Shown: positions 28,339 to 37,504 of the stretch, piece by piece
Position numbering within the stretch: the stretch's first letter is position 1
Layout: each line of letters opens with the position of its first letter
Source: Rhodobacter sp.
GTDB taxonomy: Bacteria > Pseudomonadota > Alphaproteobacteria > Rhodobacterales > Rhodobacteraceae
NCBI GenBank assembly: GCA_027484985.1
Contig: JAIXRW010000029.1
Coordinates: 1 to 64,000 of the forward strand
DNA: 64,000 bases
Direction of reading: 5' to 3'
Made by a program: the position numbers and the translations under genes
The notes under the pieces: model-generated
What the model saw: the letters and a program-made list of their open reading frames with translations, nothing else
Told to the model about the DNA's origin: nothing
Database searches by the model: none

Positions 28339-29203
28339 TGAGAGCCTCCATGATACGCGCGTTTGTCCCGTCGATATCCTTCTGGAATTCCGACAGCGAG
28401 AAGGTCACAGGCGCGATGCGCGGCATCCAGCGGCCGGCATCCACCTCGGCAACGGTGTGGTCATATTCGGCGCGGTCGATCGGCTTCCATTTCACGATAT
28501 CGCCGGGGCTGAACAGGCACATGAAGTCGCGCAGATAGGGAACCGTCTGGTTAGGGTCATAGATCGGCATCGGGGTAATGCCGAACATCTGGTAGCCCCC
28601 CGCCCCCCGCACGGAATAGATGCAGGCAAAGCAGCCGCCATGCCCCACGGTCAGCCGCGGCGTATCGGTGCGCGGGCGCAGATATTTGGGCGACTGGATC
28701 TGCCGCTTGCGGTCAACCATCTGGTAAAGGAAGGGCAGACCCGCGACGAAACCTACCATCGACACGAACCACGGCGCACCCGAATGGGCCTTTACGAACC
28801 CGTCCACCCCGTCAAGGTTGTTGATCCGTGCCGTGTATTCGATATCGGTCGAGGTCGGGTCCTGATGGCGTTCGCGAAAGCGCATCAGCGTCTCGTGCGT
28901 CCATGGATCGTTGTAGAGCACCGGCACTTCGATGATCCGCGTCTGCAAGGTCGAAGGGGCCGCCTGCGCCGCCGCTTCGAGCGCCTTCAATTCGGCCATC
29001 ATCGCGTCGGGCGAGATCACGTCGGGATCGAAACGCACCTGAAACGAGGCATTGGCAGGGCAAATCTCGGTCACGCCCCTGATCTTGGCCTCGCGCAGGG
29101 CGCTGGTGATCGACATGCCCTTGAAAAAGGCTTCGAGCGACATTTCCTCATCACATTCGACAAAGATATGTTCGTCGCCGCCAAAGGAGTATCTGGTCGT
29201 CAT
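28328..29203 (-). CDS. pxpB: 5-oxoprolinase subunit B-like (KipI / carboxyltransferase domain 1)
   Basis: GFVAGLPFLYQ, GHGGCFACIYSVRGAGGYQMFGITPMPIYDP. Confidence 0.9.
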   Translation of the reverse strand: MTTRYSFGGDEHIFVECDEEMSLEAFFKGMSITSALREAKIRGVTEICPANASFQVRFDPDVISPDAMMAELKALEAAAQAAPSTLQTRIIEVPVLYNDPWTHETLMRFRERHQDPTSTDIEYTARINNLDGVDGFVKAHSGAPWFVSMVGFVAGLPFLYQMVDRKRQIQSPKYLRPRTDTPRLTVGHGGCFACIYSVRGAGGYQMFGITPMPIYDPNQTVPYLRDFMCLFSPGDIVKWKPIDRAEYDHTVAEVDAGRWMPRIAPVTFSLSEFQKDIDGTNARIMEALNGH

Positions 29204-30576
29204 TTCGGGGTCTCCTCAAGCCGGTGTGCGTTCCGCTCAAGCCAGGGTTCCAGCCAGCGCGTGTGGAAATCGGCCCGCGCCACATCGGCATCGCGGGCAA
29301 GGGCCATGTGCAGGGGCCGCGTGGTGGGCAGGCCTTCGACCGCCAGTTCGTCAAGCGCCCGCGCCATGCGGGCAAGCGCCGCGGGACGGTCCTCATCCCA
29401 GACAATCAGCTTGCCCAGAAGCGAGTCGTAAAAGGGCGGCACGGTGTAGCCCTGATACAGCATGGTATCGAAACGCACCCCCGCCCCCCCGGGAACCCGC
29501 AGCGCCGCAACCGTGCCGGGTGCGGGCTGGAACCCCTTGGACGGGTCTTCGGCGCAAATCCGCACTTCGATGGCATGGCCTTTCAGGCGGATGTCCTCTT
29601 GCCGGTAGCGCAACGGTTCGCCCCCTGCGATGCGGATCATCTCGCGCACGAGGTCAAGGCCCGTGACCATTTCGGTGACGGGATGTTCGACCTGAATCCG
29701 GGTGTTCATCTCGATGAAGTAGAACTGCCCCGAGGCATCGTCATACAGGTATTCCAGCGTTCCCGCGCCGCGATAGCCCACCGCTTCGGCCAGGGCGACC
29801 GCCGAGGCGCACAGCCTTTCGCGCATCGCCTGCGGCAGGCTGGCCGAGGGCGCTTCTTCCCACACCTTCTGCCGCCGCCGTTGCAGCGAACATTCCCGTT
29901 CGAAGCAATGCACCGCCCGCGAGCCGTCGCCCAGCACCTGCACCTCGATATGGCGGGCGCGTTCGATGACCTTTTCCATATACAGGCCGCCATCGCCAAA
30001 GGCGGCTTTCGCCTCGGCGCTGGCCTGCGGCATGAGGCGTTCGAATTCTTCCAAGTCATGGGCTATGCGGATGCCACGGCCGCCCCCGCCCGCCGCCGCC
30101 TTGATCATCACCGGAAAACCGATGGAAAGCGCCAAGGCCCGGGCCTGATCGGGGTCGTCGATGCGGCCATCCGATCCGGGCACCACCGGCACGCCCGCTG
30201 CCTTGGCGGCGATGCGGGCGGCGACCTTGTCGCCCATCACGCGGATGCTGTCGCCCTTGGGCCCGACCCAGACCATACCCGCCGCTTCCACCGCATCGGC
30301 AAAATCGGCGTTTTCTGCCAGAAAGCCATAACCCGGATGCACCGCATCAGCCCCTGTCTGCCGCGCGGCTTCAAGGATCGCGTCGATCTTCAGGTATGAT
30401 TTCGACGCCGCAGGCGGCCCGATCGGCACCGCCTCGTCCGCCAGTTTCACCGCCAGACTGTCGGCATCGGCAAGGCTGTGCACCTGCACCGTGGCAAGGC
30501 CCAACTCCTTGGCCGCGCGGATGATCCTGACCGCGATCTCGCCCCGGTTGGCGACGAGAAGTTTCCTGATCGCCAT
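29200..30576 (-). CDS. biotin carboxylase (AccC-like)
   Basis: KLLVANRGEIAVRIIRAAKELGLATV; AAGGGGRGIRIA; FIEMNTRIQVEHPVTEMVTGLDLV. Confidence 0.96.
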   Translation of the reverse strand: MAIRKLLVANRGEIAVRIIRAAKELGLATVQVHSLADADSLAVKLADEAVPIGPPAASKSYLKIDAILEAARQTGADAVHPGYGFLAENADFADAVEAAGMVWVGPKGDSIRVMGDKVAARIAAKAAGVPVVPGSDGRIDDPDQARALALSIGFPVMIKAAAGGGGRGIRIAHDLEEFERLMPQASAEAKAAFGDGGLYMEKVIERARHIEVQVLGDGSRAVHCFERECSLQRRRQKVWEEAPSASLPQAMRERLCASAVALAEAVGYRGAGTLEYLYDDASGQFYFIEMNTRIQVEHPVTEMVTGLDLVREMIRIAGGEPLRYRQEDIRLKGHAIEVRICAEDPSKGFQPAPGTVAALRVPGGAGVRFDTMLYQGYTVPPFYDSLLGKLIVWDEDRPAALARMARALDELAVEGLPTTRPLHMALARDADVARADFHTRWLEPWLERNAHRLEETPK

Positions 30577-30579
30577 TGT

Positions 30580-30816
30580 TCAGCCCAACTCGACCAGCGG
30601 CTGACCGGCCATCACGGGTTCTTCATCATCGGCCGGAAAGGCCGTGATCACGCCCGCCTGATCGGCGGCGACTTCGTTGAACGATTTCATCACCTCGATC
30701 AACCCGATCACGTCGCCCACCGCCACGGTGTCGCCCACCTCCTTGTATGCGGGCTTGTCGGGCGCGGGGCGGCGATAGAACGTGCCGGGCAGCGGGGAAA
30801 GAATTTGCTTGGCCAT
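30580..30816 (-). CDS. biotin carboxyl carrier protein
   Basis: 78 aa, biotinylation motif IEVMKSFNEV. Confidence 0.93.
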   Translation of the reverse strand: MAKQILSPLPGTFYRRPAPDKPAYKEVGDTVAVGDVIGLIEVMKSFNEVAADQAGVITAFPADDEEPVMAGQPLVELG

Positions 30817-30835
30817 TGTCTTGTCCTTTTCGGTT

Positions 30836-31555
30836 TCAGGCTGCCGCTTTCACCGCAGAGCGCACCGCTTGGGCGACCTGAACGGCATTCGGCGTGTCAG
30901 AGTGAACGCAAATCGCATCGGCGCGGACGGCGACATCGACACCGCCAACCGACCGCACCACGCCCTCGCGCATCGCCCGCAGACAGGCGGCGGCGGCGGC
31001 GGCCGGATCGGTGGCCGCATGTTCGCGCGTGATGATAAGACCGCCCTGATCATTGTAATCAAGATCGGCATAGAATTCCGACACGAAGGCATGGCCCCGC
31101 GCGGTATAGACGGTTTCGTGCAGCGTGCCGGCCATCCCGTAAAGCGGCACGCGGAAGATATCGGCCACATCGGCCATGGCATGGGCCACATCCTCCATCC
31201 GCGCGGCCATGCCATAGAGCGACCCGTGCGGCTTGATGTGGTTCAGTTCGACCCCTTCGGCCTGCAAAAAGCCCTTCAGCGCGCCGATCTGGTAGATCAT
31301 GCAGTTGACCAGTTCCTCGCGCCCGATCTTCATCTCGCGCCGGCCAAAGCCCTGAAGGTCGGGCAAGGACGGATGCGCCCCCACCTTGACGCCGCACCGC
31401 TTGGCAAGCTGGACGGTCCGGCGCATGTGGTTGAAATCCGACGCATGAAAACCGCAGGCCACATTGGCCACATCGATCAGCGGCATCAGCCCTTCGTCAT
31501 CGCCAATGCGGTAAAGACCGAAGCCTTCGCCCATATCGCAGTTGATGATGGTCAT
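30836..31555 (-). CDS. pxpA: LamB/YcsF family protein (5-oxoprolinase subunit A-like)
   Basis: INCDMGEGFGLYRIGDDEGLMPLIDVANVACGFHASD; GAHPSLPDLQGFGRR. Confidence 0.94.
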   Translation of the reverse strand: MTIINCDMGEGFGLYRIGDDEGLMPLIDVANVACGFHASDFNHMRRTVQLAKRCGVKVGAHPSLPDLQGFGRREMKIGREELVNCMIYQIGALKGFLQAEGVELNHIKPHGSLYGMAARMEDVAHAMADVADIFRVPLYGMAGTLHETVYTARGHAFVSEFYADLDYNDQGGLIITREHAATDPAAAAAACLRAMREGVVRSVGGVDVAVRADAICVHSDTPNAVQVAQAVRSAVKAAA

Positions 31556-33645
31556 GCCGCGGCCCCCCCGCCCGTGTAATCCAGCAGATAGACACCGGTT
31601 TCCGTCAGCTCCGCCGTCCAGCCCGGTTCGACCACCAAGGTGGTGGTCACTTCCTCGATCACCGCGGGGCCGACGATCCGGTCGCCTGCGCCCAGCTTGG
31701 CGCCGGAATAGACGGGCGTTTCGCGCGGCGTGCCGTCTGCAGCAAAGATCATCGACCGCGTTCCGGCCTGTGCCGCGGCAGCACCCGTTCCCTTGGCAAT
31801 GGTCATGCGGCGGGGTTTGTCCACCCGGCCCGAGATGGCACTTTCGACATTCACCACCTCGACCATGCTTGCCGGTTCGGAATAGGTGTAAAGCTCTTCG
31901 TGGCGCGCGTGGAAGGCCGCCTTCAACCGTTCAAGCGCGGCCTCGTCCAGCGGGAAGGGGTCAACATCGACCGTGCATTCATGCACCTGACCGACATAGC
32001 GCATGTCAAGGCTGCGGCGCACCGAGATGCGGTCCTCGGTAAAGCCGTCCTTGGTCAGGTCGTCCCGGCCACGCGTTTCCAGCCCCTTGAACAGCCCGTC
32101 AAGTTTTGCTGCCGCCGCCGCCCCTTCCAGCCGGACGGGCGCGGGCGCCATGTAGTTGTATTTCACGTCCGAAATGATCTGCCCATAAGCACACAGCCCC
32201 GATGCGAGTTTCGAGACCAGAACCCGCGTGATCCCCATCTCGCGGGCCAGCGCCGTGATATGCGCCCCCGTCGCCCCGCCCGCGCAGTTCAGCACGAAAT
32301 CGCGCGGGTCATAGCCCCGTTCGACCGACACGCGGCGGATGGCATTGACCATGTTGTTGTTCACGATCGTGAACATACCATAAGCCGCCTGTTCCACGCT
32401 CAGACCCAGCGGTTGGGCAAGATGGGTCGCAATCGCCTTGGTCGCCTTTTGCACGGCCAGCGGCAAACGCCCCCCCACCAGACCATCGGGGTTCAGATAG
32501 CCCAGCACCAGATTGGCATCCGTGGTCGTCGGCTTCTCGCCGCCTTGGTCATAGGAGGCAGGCCCCGGTTCCGACCCCGCCGATTGCGGGCCCATCTGCA
32601 ACAGTCCCATCGAGTCGATCCAGCCGATCGACCCGCCGCCTGCGCCCAGTGTTTCGACCTGGATCATCGGAATCCCGATGCGATAGCGCAGGAAGTCGAT
32701 GTTTTTCGACACATTCGCCCGCCCGTCCCGCGTCAGCGTGATGTCAAAGGACGTACCGCCCATATCGACCGTGATGATGTTCTTCAGCCCCCACGGCTCT
32801 CCGATATACAGCGCCGCCTGCGGGGCCGAGGCGGGGCCCGAGTTGATGGCATAGACCGACTGGTCCGATACCACCGACCCCAGCGCCAGCCCGCCGTTCG
32901 ACTGGAAATACCGCACGGGGTTCTTGGCACCAAGGCTGCGGAAATAGCCGTCCACCGCTTCGACATAGCGCGACAGGATGGGGGCAAGATAGGCGTTCAC
33001 GATGGCGGTCGAGGTGCGGGTATATTCGCGCACCTGCGGATAAAGCAGGCTGCCCACGGTCAGCCGCACGCCCGGCATCATCTCGCGGACGATTTCGGCG
33101 GCGCGCAATTCGTGGTCGGGGTGCAGCACCGACCACACAAAGCTGATGGCAACTGAATCCACCCCCTCGCGCAGGAAATGGCGGCAGGCGTCACGCACGT
33201 CATCCTCGTGCAGCGGGGTATGGACGGCCCCCGTGGAAACCACCCGCTCGCGCACGCCGCGCCGCAGGTAGCGCGGCACCAGCATGCGGGCGGGCGGGTA
33301 TTCGGGATCGTAGCGATAGCCGTCCTCTTTATGGCCCAGACGGATTTCAATGCTGTCCTCGTGCCCTGCCGTGGCGATCAGCCCCGTGCGCGCCCCCTTG
33401 TGCTGGATCAGCGCGTTCAGGCCCACGGTCGTGCCGTTGATGCACAGATCAGCGTTCGACACGATCTCGGTCGCGGTGATGCCCGTTTCCTCTTCGATCA
33501 GCGCAAGCCCGTTGCGGATGGCTTGGGTCGGGTCTTGCGGGGTGGACAGCGCCTTGAAGATCCGCACCTCGCCATTGCGGTCGGCAAGGATGAAGTCGGT
33601 AAAGGTGCCGCCGGCATCGATGCCAAGACGATAGGTGTTCTGCAT
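31552..33645 (-). CDS. hydantoinase/oxoprolinase family protein, HyuA type
   Basis: YRLGIDAGGTFTDFILAD; NGTTVGLNALIQHKGARTGLIAT; VDMGGTSFDITL. Confidence 0.95.
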   Translation of the reverse strand: MQNTYRLGIDAGGTFTDFILADRNGEVRIFKALSTPQDPTQAIRNGLALIEEETGITATEIVSNADLCINGTTVGLNALIQHKGARTGLIATAGHEDSIEIRLGHKEDGYRYDPEYPPARMLVPRYLRRGVRERVVSTGAVHTPLHEDDVRDACRHFLREGVDSVAISFVWSVLHPDHELRAAEIVREMMPGVRLTVGSLLYPQVREYTRTSTAIVNAYLAPILSRYVEAVDGYFRSLGAKNPVRYFQSNGGLALGSVVSDQSVYAINSGPASAPQAALYIGEPWGLKNIITVDMGGTSFDITLTRDGRANVSKNIDFLRYRIGIPMIQVETLGAGGGSIGWIDSMGLLQMGPQSAGSEPGPASYDQGGEKPTTTDANLVLGYLNPDGLVGGRLPLAVQKATKAIATHLAQPLGLSVEQAAYGMFTIVNNNMVNAIRRVSVERGYDPRDFVLNCAGGATGAHITALAREMGITRVLVSKLASGLCAYGQIISDVKYNYMAPAPVRLEGAAAAAKLDGLFKGLETRGRDDLTKDGFTEDRISVRRSLDMRYVGQVHECTVDVDPFPLDEAALERLKAAFHARHEELYTYSEPASMVEVVNVESAISGRVDKPRRMTIAKGTGAAAAQAGTRSMIFAADGTPRETPVYSGAKLGAGDRIVGPAVIEEVTTTLVVEPGWTAELTETGVYLLDYTGGGAAA

Positions 33646-33663
33646 GGTGTTCTTCCTTGTCCG

Positions 33664-35418
33664 TCAGGCAGCGGTTGCGCGCAGGGCGGCGGTGGCAGCC
33701 GCATCGACCGCCAGCGTGTCGCGGTCGGTGATCACCACGCCATAGTCGAGCCGCGCCCCTTCAAGGCTGACCAGACCGTTCCTCACATCCTCGACCACTT
33801 TTTGCACATCGCGTTCAAAGGCGTTGCCATAGCCCCCGCCGCCGGGGTTCTTGTTGGCGGCGCGCTCTCCGGGCTGGATGGTTTCGATCACGTTGTCGGT
33901 GATGATCTGGGTCGCGCCGTTGCGGGTGACTTCCAGTCGCCCGACCTTTTTCGACACCATGGCCGATTTCGCCCCCGCCGCCCCCATCGCCGGAATCCGC
34001 CGCCCCTCGCCAAAGGTGATCAGCGTCATCGGTGTATCTAGTGGTTCAACCTCCCAGCAGGTGCCGGACCCGCCGCGGTTCTTGCCCGCACCGCCGCTGT
34101 CTTCCATCAGCGAATAGCGGTGGATGATGATCGGATAGCTGTGTTCCAGCATCTCGATATCGCCGCTGGTCAGGGCGCCAAAGCAGCATTCCGGCCCCAC
34201 CGCGTGCCAGCCATCCGCCTGTGCCGTGGCCCCCGCCCCCGAGATGATCGAGGCCAGCACCATGGTCACATATTCCTCGTCATGGCGCTTGTCCCAGCCT
34301 GCGATGTTGCAGCCATTGGCATGGCCCCAGCTTGCCGAAACCTTGTGCGGGGCGGCCTGTTCAAAAGCCAGACGCACCGCATCGGTCAGGGTTTCCATCG
34401 GGGTCGTGGTGCAGTTCATATGCGGCGCAGGGGATTTGGCGTTGCACAGCGTCCCCTTCGGCCCCATGTCGGTGCTGACACAGCGATAGAGCCCCTCGTT
34501 ATAGGGCGGCGGCAACTGGGCGAACATCATCAGCCCCAGATACACGCCCGAATGGCTGTTTCCTTCGTAGCTGTTGATGAAATAGGGAATTTGCGGCGGC
34601 GACTGGATGGCGATATGGCAGCCATCGCCCTTGATCGTCACGGTGGCGGTAATCTCGAAATCGCCATAACCATGGCCCGCATCCTCAAGGATCGCGGTGC
34701 CGGTATAGGTGCCATCGGGCACTTCCGCGATCAGGGACCGCATGTGGTGTTCGGCCATGTCCAGCAGTTCCGCGATGCAGTCCTGCACCATCGCCTTGCC
34801 ATAGCGGTCCATCAGCCGCTTGAGGTTGCGCGCCCCCACCTGACAGGCCCCGATCAGCGCGTTGAAATCGCCTTCCTGGTCGCGGCGCGCGCGCATGTTG
34901 GACAGGATCATGTTCATCACATCATGACGCGGCTTGCCCTGATCCCAGATCTTGATCGGCGGGATACGCAGCCCTTCGGCATAAATCTCGGTCGCGTTGG
35001 GGTTATAGCCCGCAGGCACAGGCCCGCCGATATCGGTCAGGTGGCCCTTGCACACCGTCCAGAACACCAGTTCGCCCTCATAGAACACGGGCATGTACAT
35101 GCAGGTGTCGATGATATGCGACCCGCCATAGGACGGATCGTTGTGCAGCATCAGATCGCCATCATGGATGTCGCCTTCGAAATACTTGGCCACCGATTTC
35201 ATCGCCGGGATCAGACTGCCCAGATGGATCGGAATGTCCTGCCCCTGCAAAATCATCTCGGGCGCGTGGTTGAACAGGGCGGTCGAATAGTCATGGGCAA
35301 GGTTGAACACCGACGACCGCGCGGTCTGTTCCAGCGCAAGGGTCATCTCGCGCTGGGTGGTCTCAAGGACCCCCCGCACCACCGAAAGCGTGATCGGATC
35401 GACGTTCCGTTTGGCCAT
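33664..35418 (-). CDS. hydantoinase B/oxoprolinase family protein, HyuB type
   Basis: MAKRNVDPITLSVVRGVLETTQREM...NDPSYGGSHIIDTCMYMPVF...NPGGGGYGNAFERD. Confidence 0.94.
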   Translation of the reverse strand: MAKRNVDPITLSVVRGVLETTQREMTLALEQTARSSVFNLAHDYSTALFNHAPEMILQGQDIPIHLGSLIPAMKSVAKYFEGDIHDGDLMLHNDPSYGGSHIIDTCMYMPVFYEGELVFWTVCKGHLTDIGGPVPAGYNPNATEIYAEGLRIPPIKIWDQGKPRHDVMNMILSNMRARRDQEGDFNALIGACQVGARNLKRLMDRYGKAMVQDCIAELLDMAEHHMRSLIAEVPDGTYTGTAILEDAGHGYGDFEITATVTIKGDGCHIAIQSPPQIPYFINSYEGNSHSGVYLGLMMFAQLPPPYNEGLYRCVSTDMGPKGTLCNAKSPAPHMNCTTTPMETLTDAVRLAFEQAAPHKVSASWGHANGCNIAGWDKRHDEEYVTMVLASIISGAGATAQADGWHAVGPECCFGALTSGDIEMLEHSYPIIIHRYSLMEDSGGAGKNRGGSGTCWEVEPLDTPMTLITFGEGRRIPAMGAAGAKSAMVSKKVGRLEVTRNGATQIITDNVIETIQPGERAANKNPGGGGYGNAFERDVQKVVEDVRNGLVSLEGARLDYGVVITDRDTLAVDAAATAALRATAA

Positions 35419-35660
35419 TCCCGTCTCCTGTTGCTGCCGATTGCCAGCCACAGGCCAGCCGCCCGCGCCCGAAGGCGGGGGAATGGCGGTCTTTCCCCGT
35501 TGCTGGCCGAATCCCGGCCTTATCCTTATTGTCGGTCAGGTTGCCCCCTTCGCCGCCGCCCGTCTTGACGCCCAGCGCACAAGCATTTGTCATCCAGCGC
35601 GCCCGGCGACGGCGGCAGCGCCATCTGCGGCAAAGGGGCAGGTGACTTGGCGGTCTGGAA

Positions 35661-35690
35661 TTGACTTCCCGCCCGCAAGGACGATGTTAC
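35661..35690 (+). promoter_or_regulatory. predicted promoter for the araC-type gene (TTGACT-N18-TGTTAC)
   Basis: -35 TTGACT at 35661-35666, 18-nt spacer, -10-like TGTTAC at 35685-35690, upstream of GTG start at 35718. Confidence 0.45.
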
Positions 35691-35717
35691 AGGGATGCGA
35701 CATGGGCGGACGCGAAC

Positions 35718-36677
35718 GTGACCAACGGGACGCACAGCACAGAGCTTTTGCCAGCCTCGGCCCGCGCCGATCACTGGAACGCGGTGATCGCCCAGGCCTA
35801 TTTCCCGCTTGACCTGACCTTCCGCGATGCCGCGCGTTTCGAAGGCAGGCTTGATGTCGGCACGCTGGGCGGGCTGTCGCTGTCGCGGTTGCAAACCGAA
35901 CCCGTGCAATATGAACGGCATCGCCGCCACATCTCGCGCGGGACCGAAGAGCAATACCTGATCACCATCCCGCGCCAGTCGCCGGTCGATTTCAGCCAGT
36001 CGGGCCGCGAGGTGCGCTGCGATCCGGGGGGCTTCATTCTGGAACGCGGGGACGAACCCTACCGCTTTTCCTATGGTGCGGCGAACGATCTGTGCGTGAT
36101 CAAGGTGGCAAAGCCCATTCTGGCCGAAAAACTGCGCAATCCCGACCGGTTCTGCGCCATCGTCTTTAACGGGCGCGAAGGGATCGGTTCGCTGTTCACC
36201 AGCCTTGCGCAGCAGATACAGCAGCAAACCACTGCCGGAAGCACCGTCGATCCGGTGGCGGGCACGGTTCTGGGGCGGCATCTGGTCGAGCTTCTGGCGC
36301 TGACGCTTGACCGCAGCAGCGATGTGGAAAGCGGCGCCGCGTCATCCGTGCGCGAAGGCCATCGCCGCCGCGCGCAATCGGTGATCCTGTCGAACCTGTC
36401 GCATCCCGACCTGTCGCCCGAATTCGTGGCCGAACGGATCGGTATCTCGAAACGCTACCTGCATGAACTGTTCGCCGAGGTGAATTGCACGGTTTCGCAA
36501 TCGATCCGCGAACAGCGCCTGCATGCGGCGCGCGATCTTTTGCAAATGGCCAATCCGGGGCCGCTTTCTGACATTGCATATCGGTTCGGCTTTGCCGATC
36601 AGGCGCAGTTCTCGCGCCTGTTCCGGGCGATGTTCGGCCAGACGCCCAGCAGCTATCGCGCCAGCCGCACGCCCTAG
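35718..36677 (+). CDS. AraC family transcriptional regulator
   Basis: C-terminal HTH ERIGISKRYLHELFAEVNCTVSQSIREQRLHAARDLL...SDIAYRFGFADQAQFSRLFRAMFGQTPSSYRASR; ORF-track start at 35661 overlaps a promoter-like -35. Confidence 0.93.
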   Translation: MTNGTHSTELLPASARADHWNAVIAQAYFPLDLTFRDAARFEGRLDVGTLGGLSLSRLQTEPVQYERHRRHISRGTEEQYLITIPRQSPVDFSQSGREVRCDPGGFILERGDEPYRFSYGAANDLCVIKVAKPILAEKLRNPDRFCAIVFNGREGIGSLFTSLAQQIQQQTTAGSTVDPVAGTVLGRHLVELLALTLDRSSDVESGAASSVREGHRRRAQSVILSNLSHPDLSPEFVAERIGISKRYLHELFAEVNCTVSQSIREQRLHAARDLLQMANPGPLSDIAYRFGFADQAQFSRLFRAMFGQTPSSYRASRTP

Positions 36678-37492
36678 CAGGCCTGCCCCGCCATCGTGAC
36701 AGGCCCCCCCACGCGCCGCACGCGCAGCGCCAGACCGGCCGCATCGGGGTAAGCCTCGACAACCGCGTTTTGCCCCAGCGTCAGGGGCGACAAACCGCGA
36801 TAGACAAATCGGTTCAGCCCCCGCCCCAGCATGCGGTCGGCCAGAACCATCATCGCCACCGCCTGCAACGGGCCATGCACCACAAGCCCCGTATAGCCTT
36901 CGACCTGCCGGGCGTAATCGGCATCGTAATGGATGCGGTGGCCGTTGAATGTCATCGCCGAAAAGCGGAACAGGCGCACCGGATCGGCCAGCAGGGGCAT
37001 GCTGGCCAGCGGTGGCCCAAGGTCAGGGGCATCGGGGTAAACCGGGGGCGGCGCGCCCGCGAAAGGGTCTTCGCGGTAAACCAGATCCTGCCGCTCGGAC
37101 AGGATCATCGCCCCGCCCACCAGATAATCGTGCCGGACCGACACAAAGATCAGCGGCCCCGTCGATCCGGTCTTGTCCGCGATCCGCTCAATCCGGCTGT
37201 CGCGCGTCACCTCATCCCCGGCATGGAAAGCGCCGTGAAAGGTGATCTCGCCCCCCGCCCACATCCGCCGCTTTAGCGGCAGGGGCGGCAATTCCAGCCC
37301 TAGCCGCGGATGCCCGTCACGCCCCAGTTCTTCGGGCGGATAGGCATCGGGCGACAGCGCCCAGAACAGGCCCAGCGGCACCTCGCCCGTCGCAAGATCG
37401 GGCAAAGTGGCCCGATATTGCGCGATCAGGCGCGGCGACAGCGTATCAACCCGCCGCGACCCGCGCCCGATCCAGTCGTCGAACAAACCCAT
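36674..37492 (-). CDS. MaoC/FAS1-like dehydratase (mesaconyl-C4-CoA hydratase-like) family protein
   Basis: PLKRRMWAGGEITFHGAFHAGDEVTRDSRIERIADKTGSTGPLIFVSVRHDY...HRIHYDADYARQVEGYTGLVVHGPLQA. Confidence 0.85.
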   Translation of the reverse strand: MGLFDDWIGRGSRRVDTLSPRLIAQYRATLPDLATGEVPLGLFWALSPDAYPPEELGRDGHPRLGLELPPLPLKRRMWAGGEITFHGAFHAGDEVTRDSRIERIADKTGSTGPLIFVSVRHDYLVGGAMILSERQDLVYREDPFAGAPPPVYPDAPDLGPPLASMPLLADPVRLFRFSAMTFNGHRIHYDADYARQVEGYTGLVVHGPLQAVAMMVLADRMLGRGLNRFVYRGLSPLTLGQNAVVEAYPDAAGLALRVRRVGGPVTMAGQAC

Positions 37493-37504
37493 GCGCCCTC
37501 TGCC

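Noticed and set aside
27367-31555. Plain acetyl-CoA carboxylase (fatty acid synthesis) call for the biotin carboxylase and BCCP
   Set aside because: Genes are embedded between PxpA and PxpB/C with a very short BCCP, so a dedicated catabolic role is more likely than housekeeping AccBC
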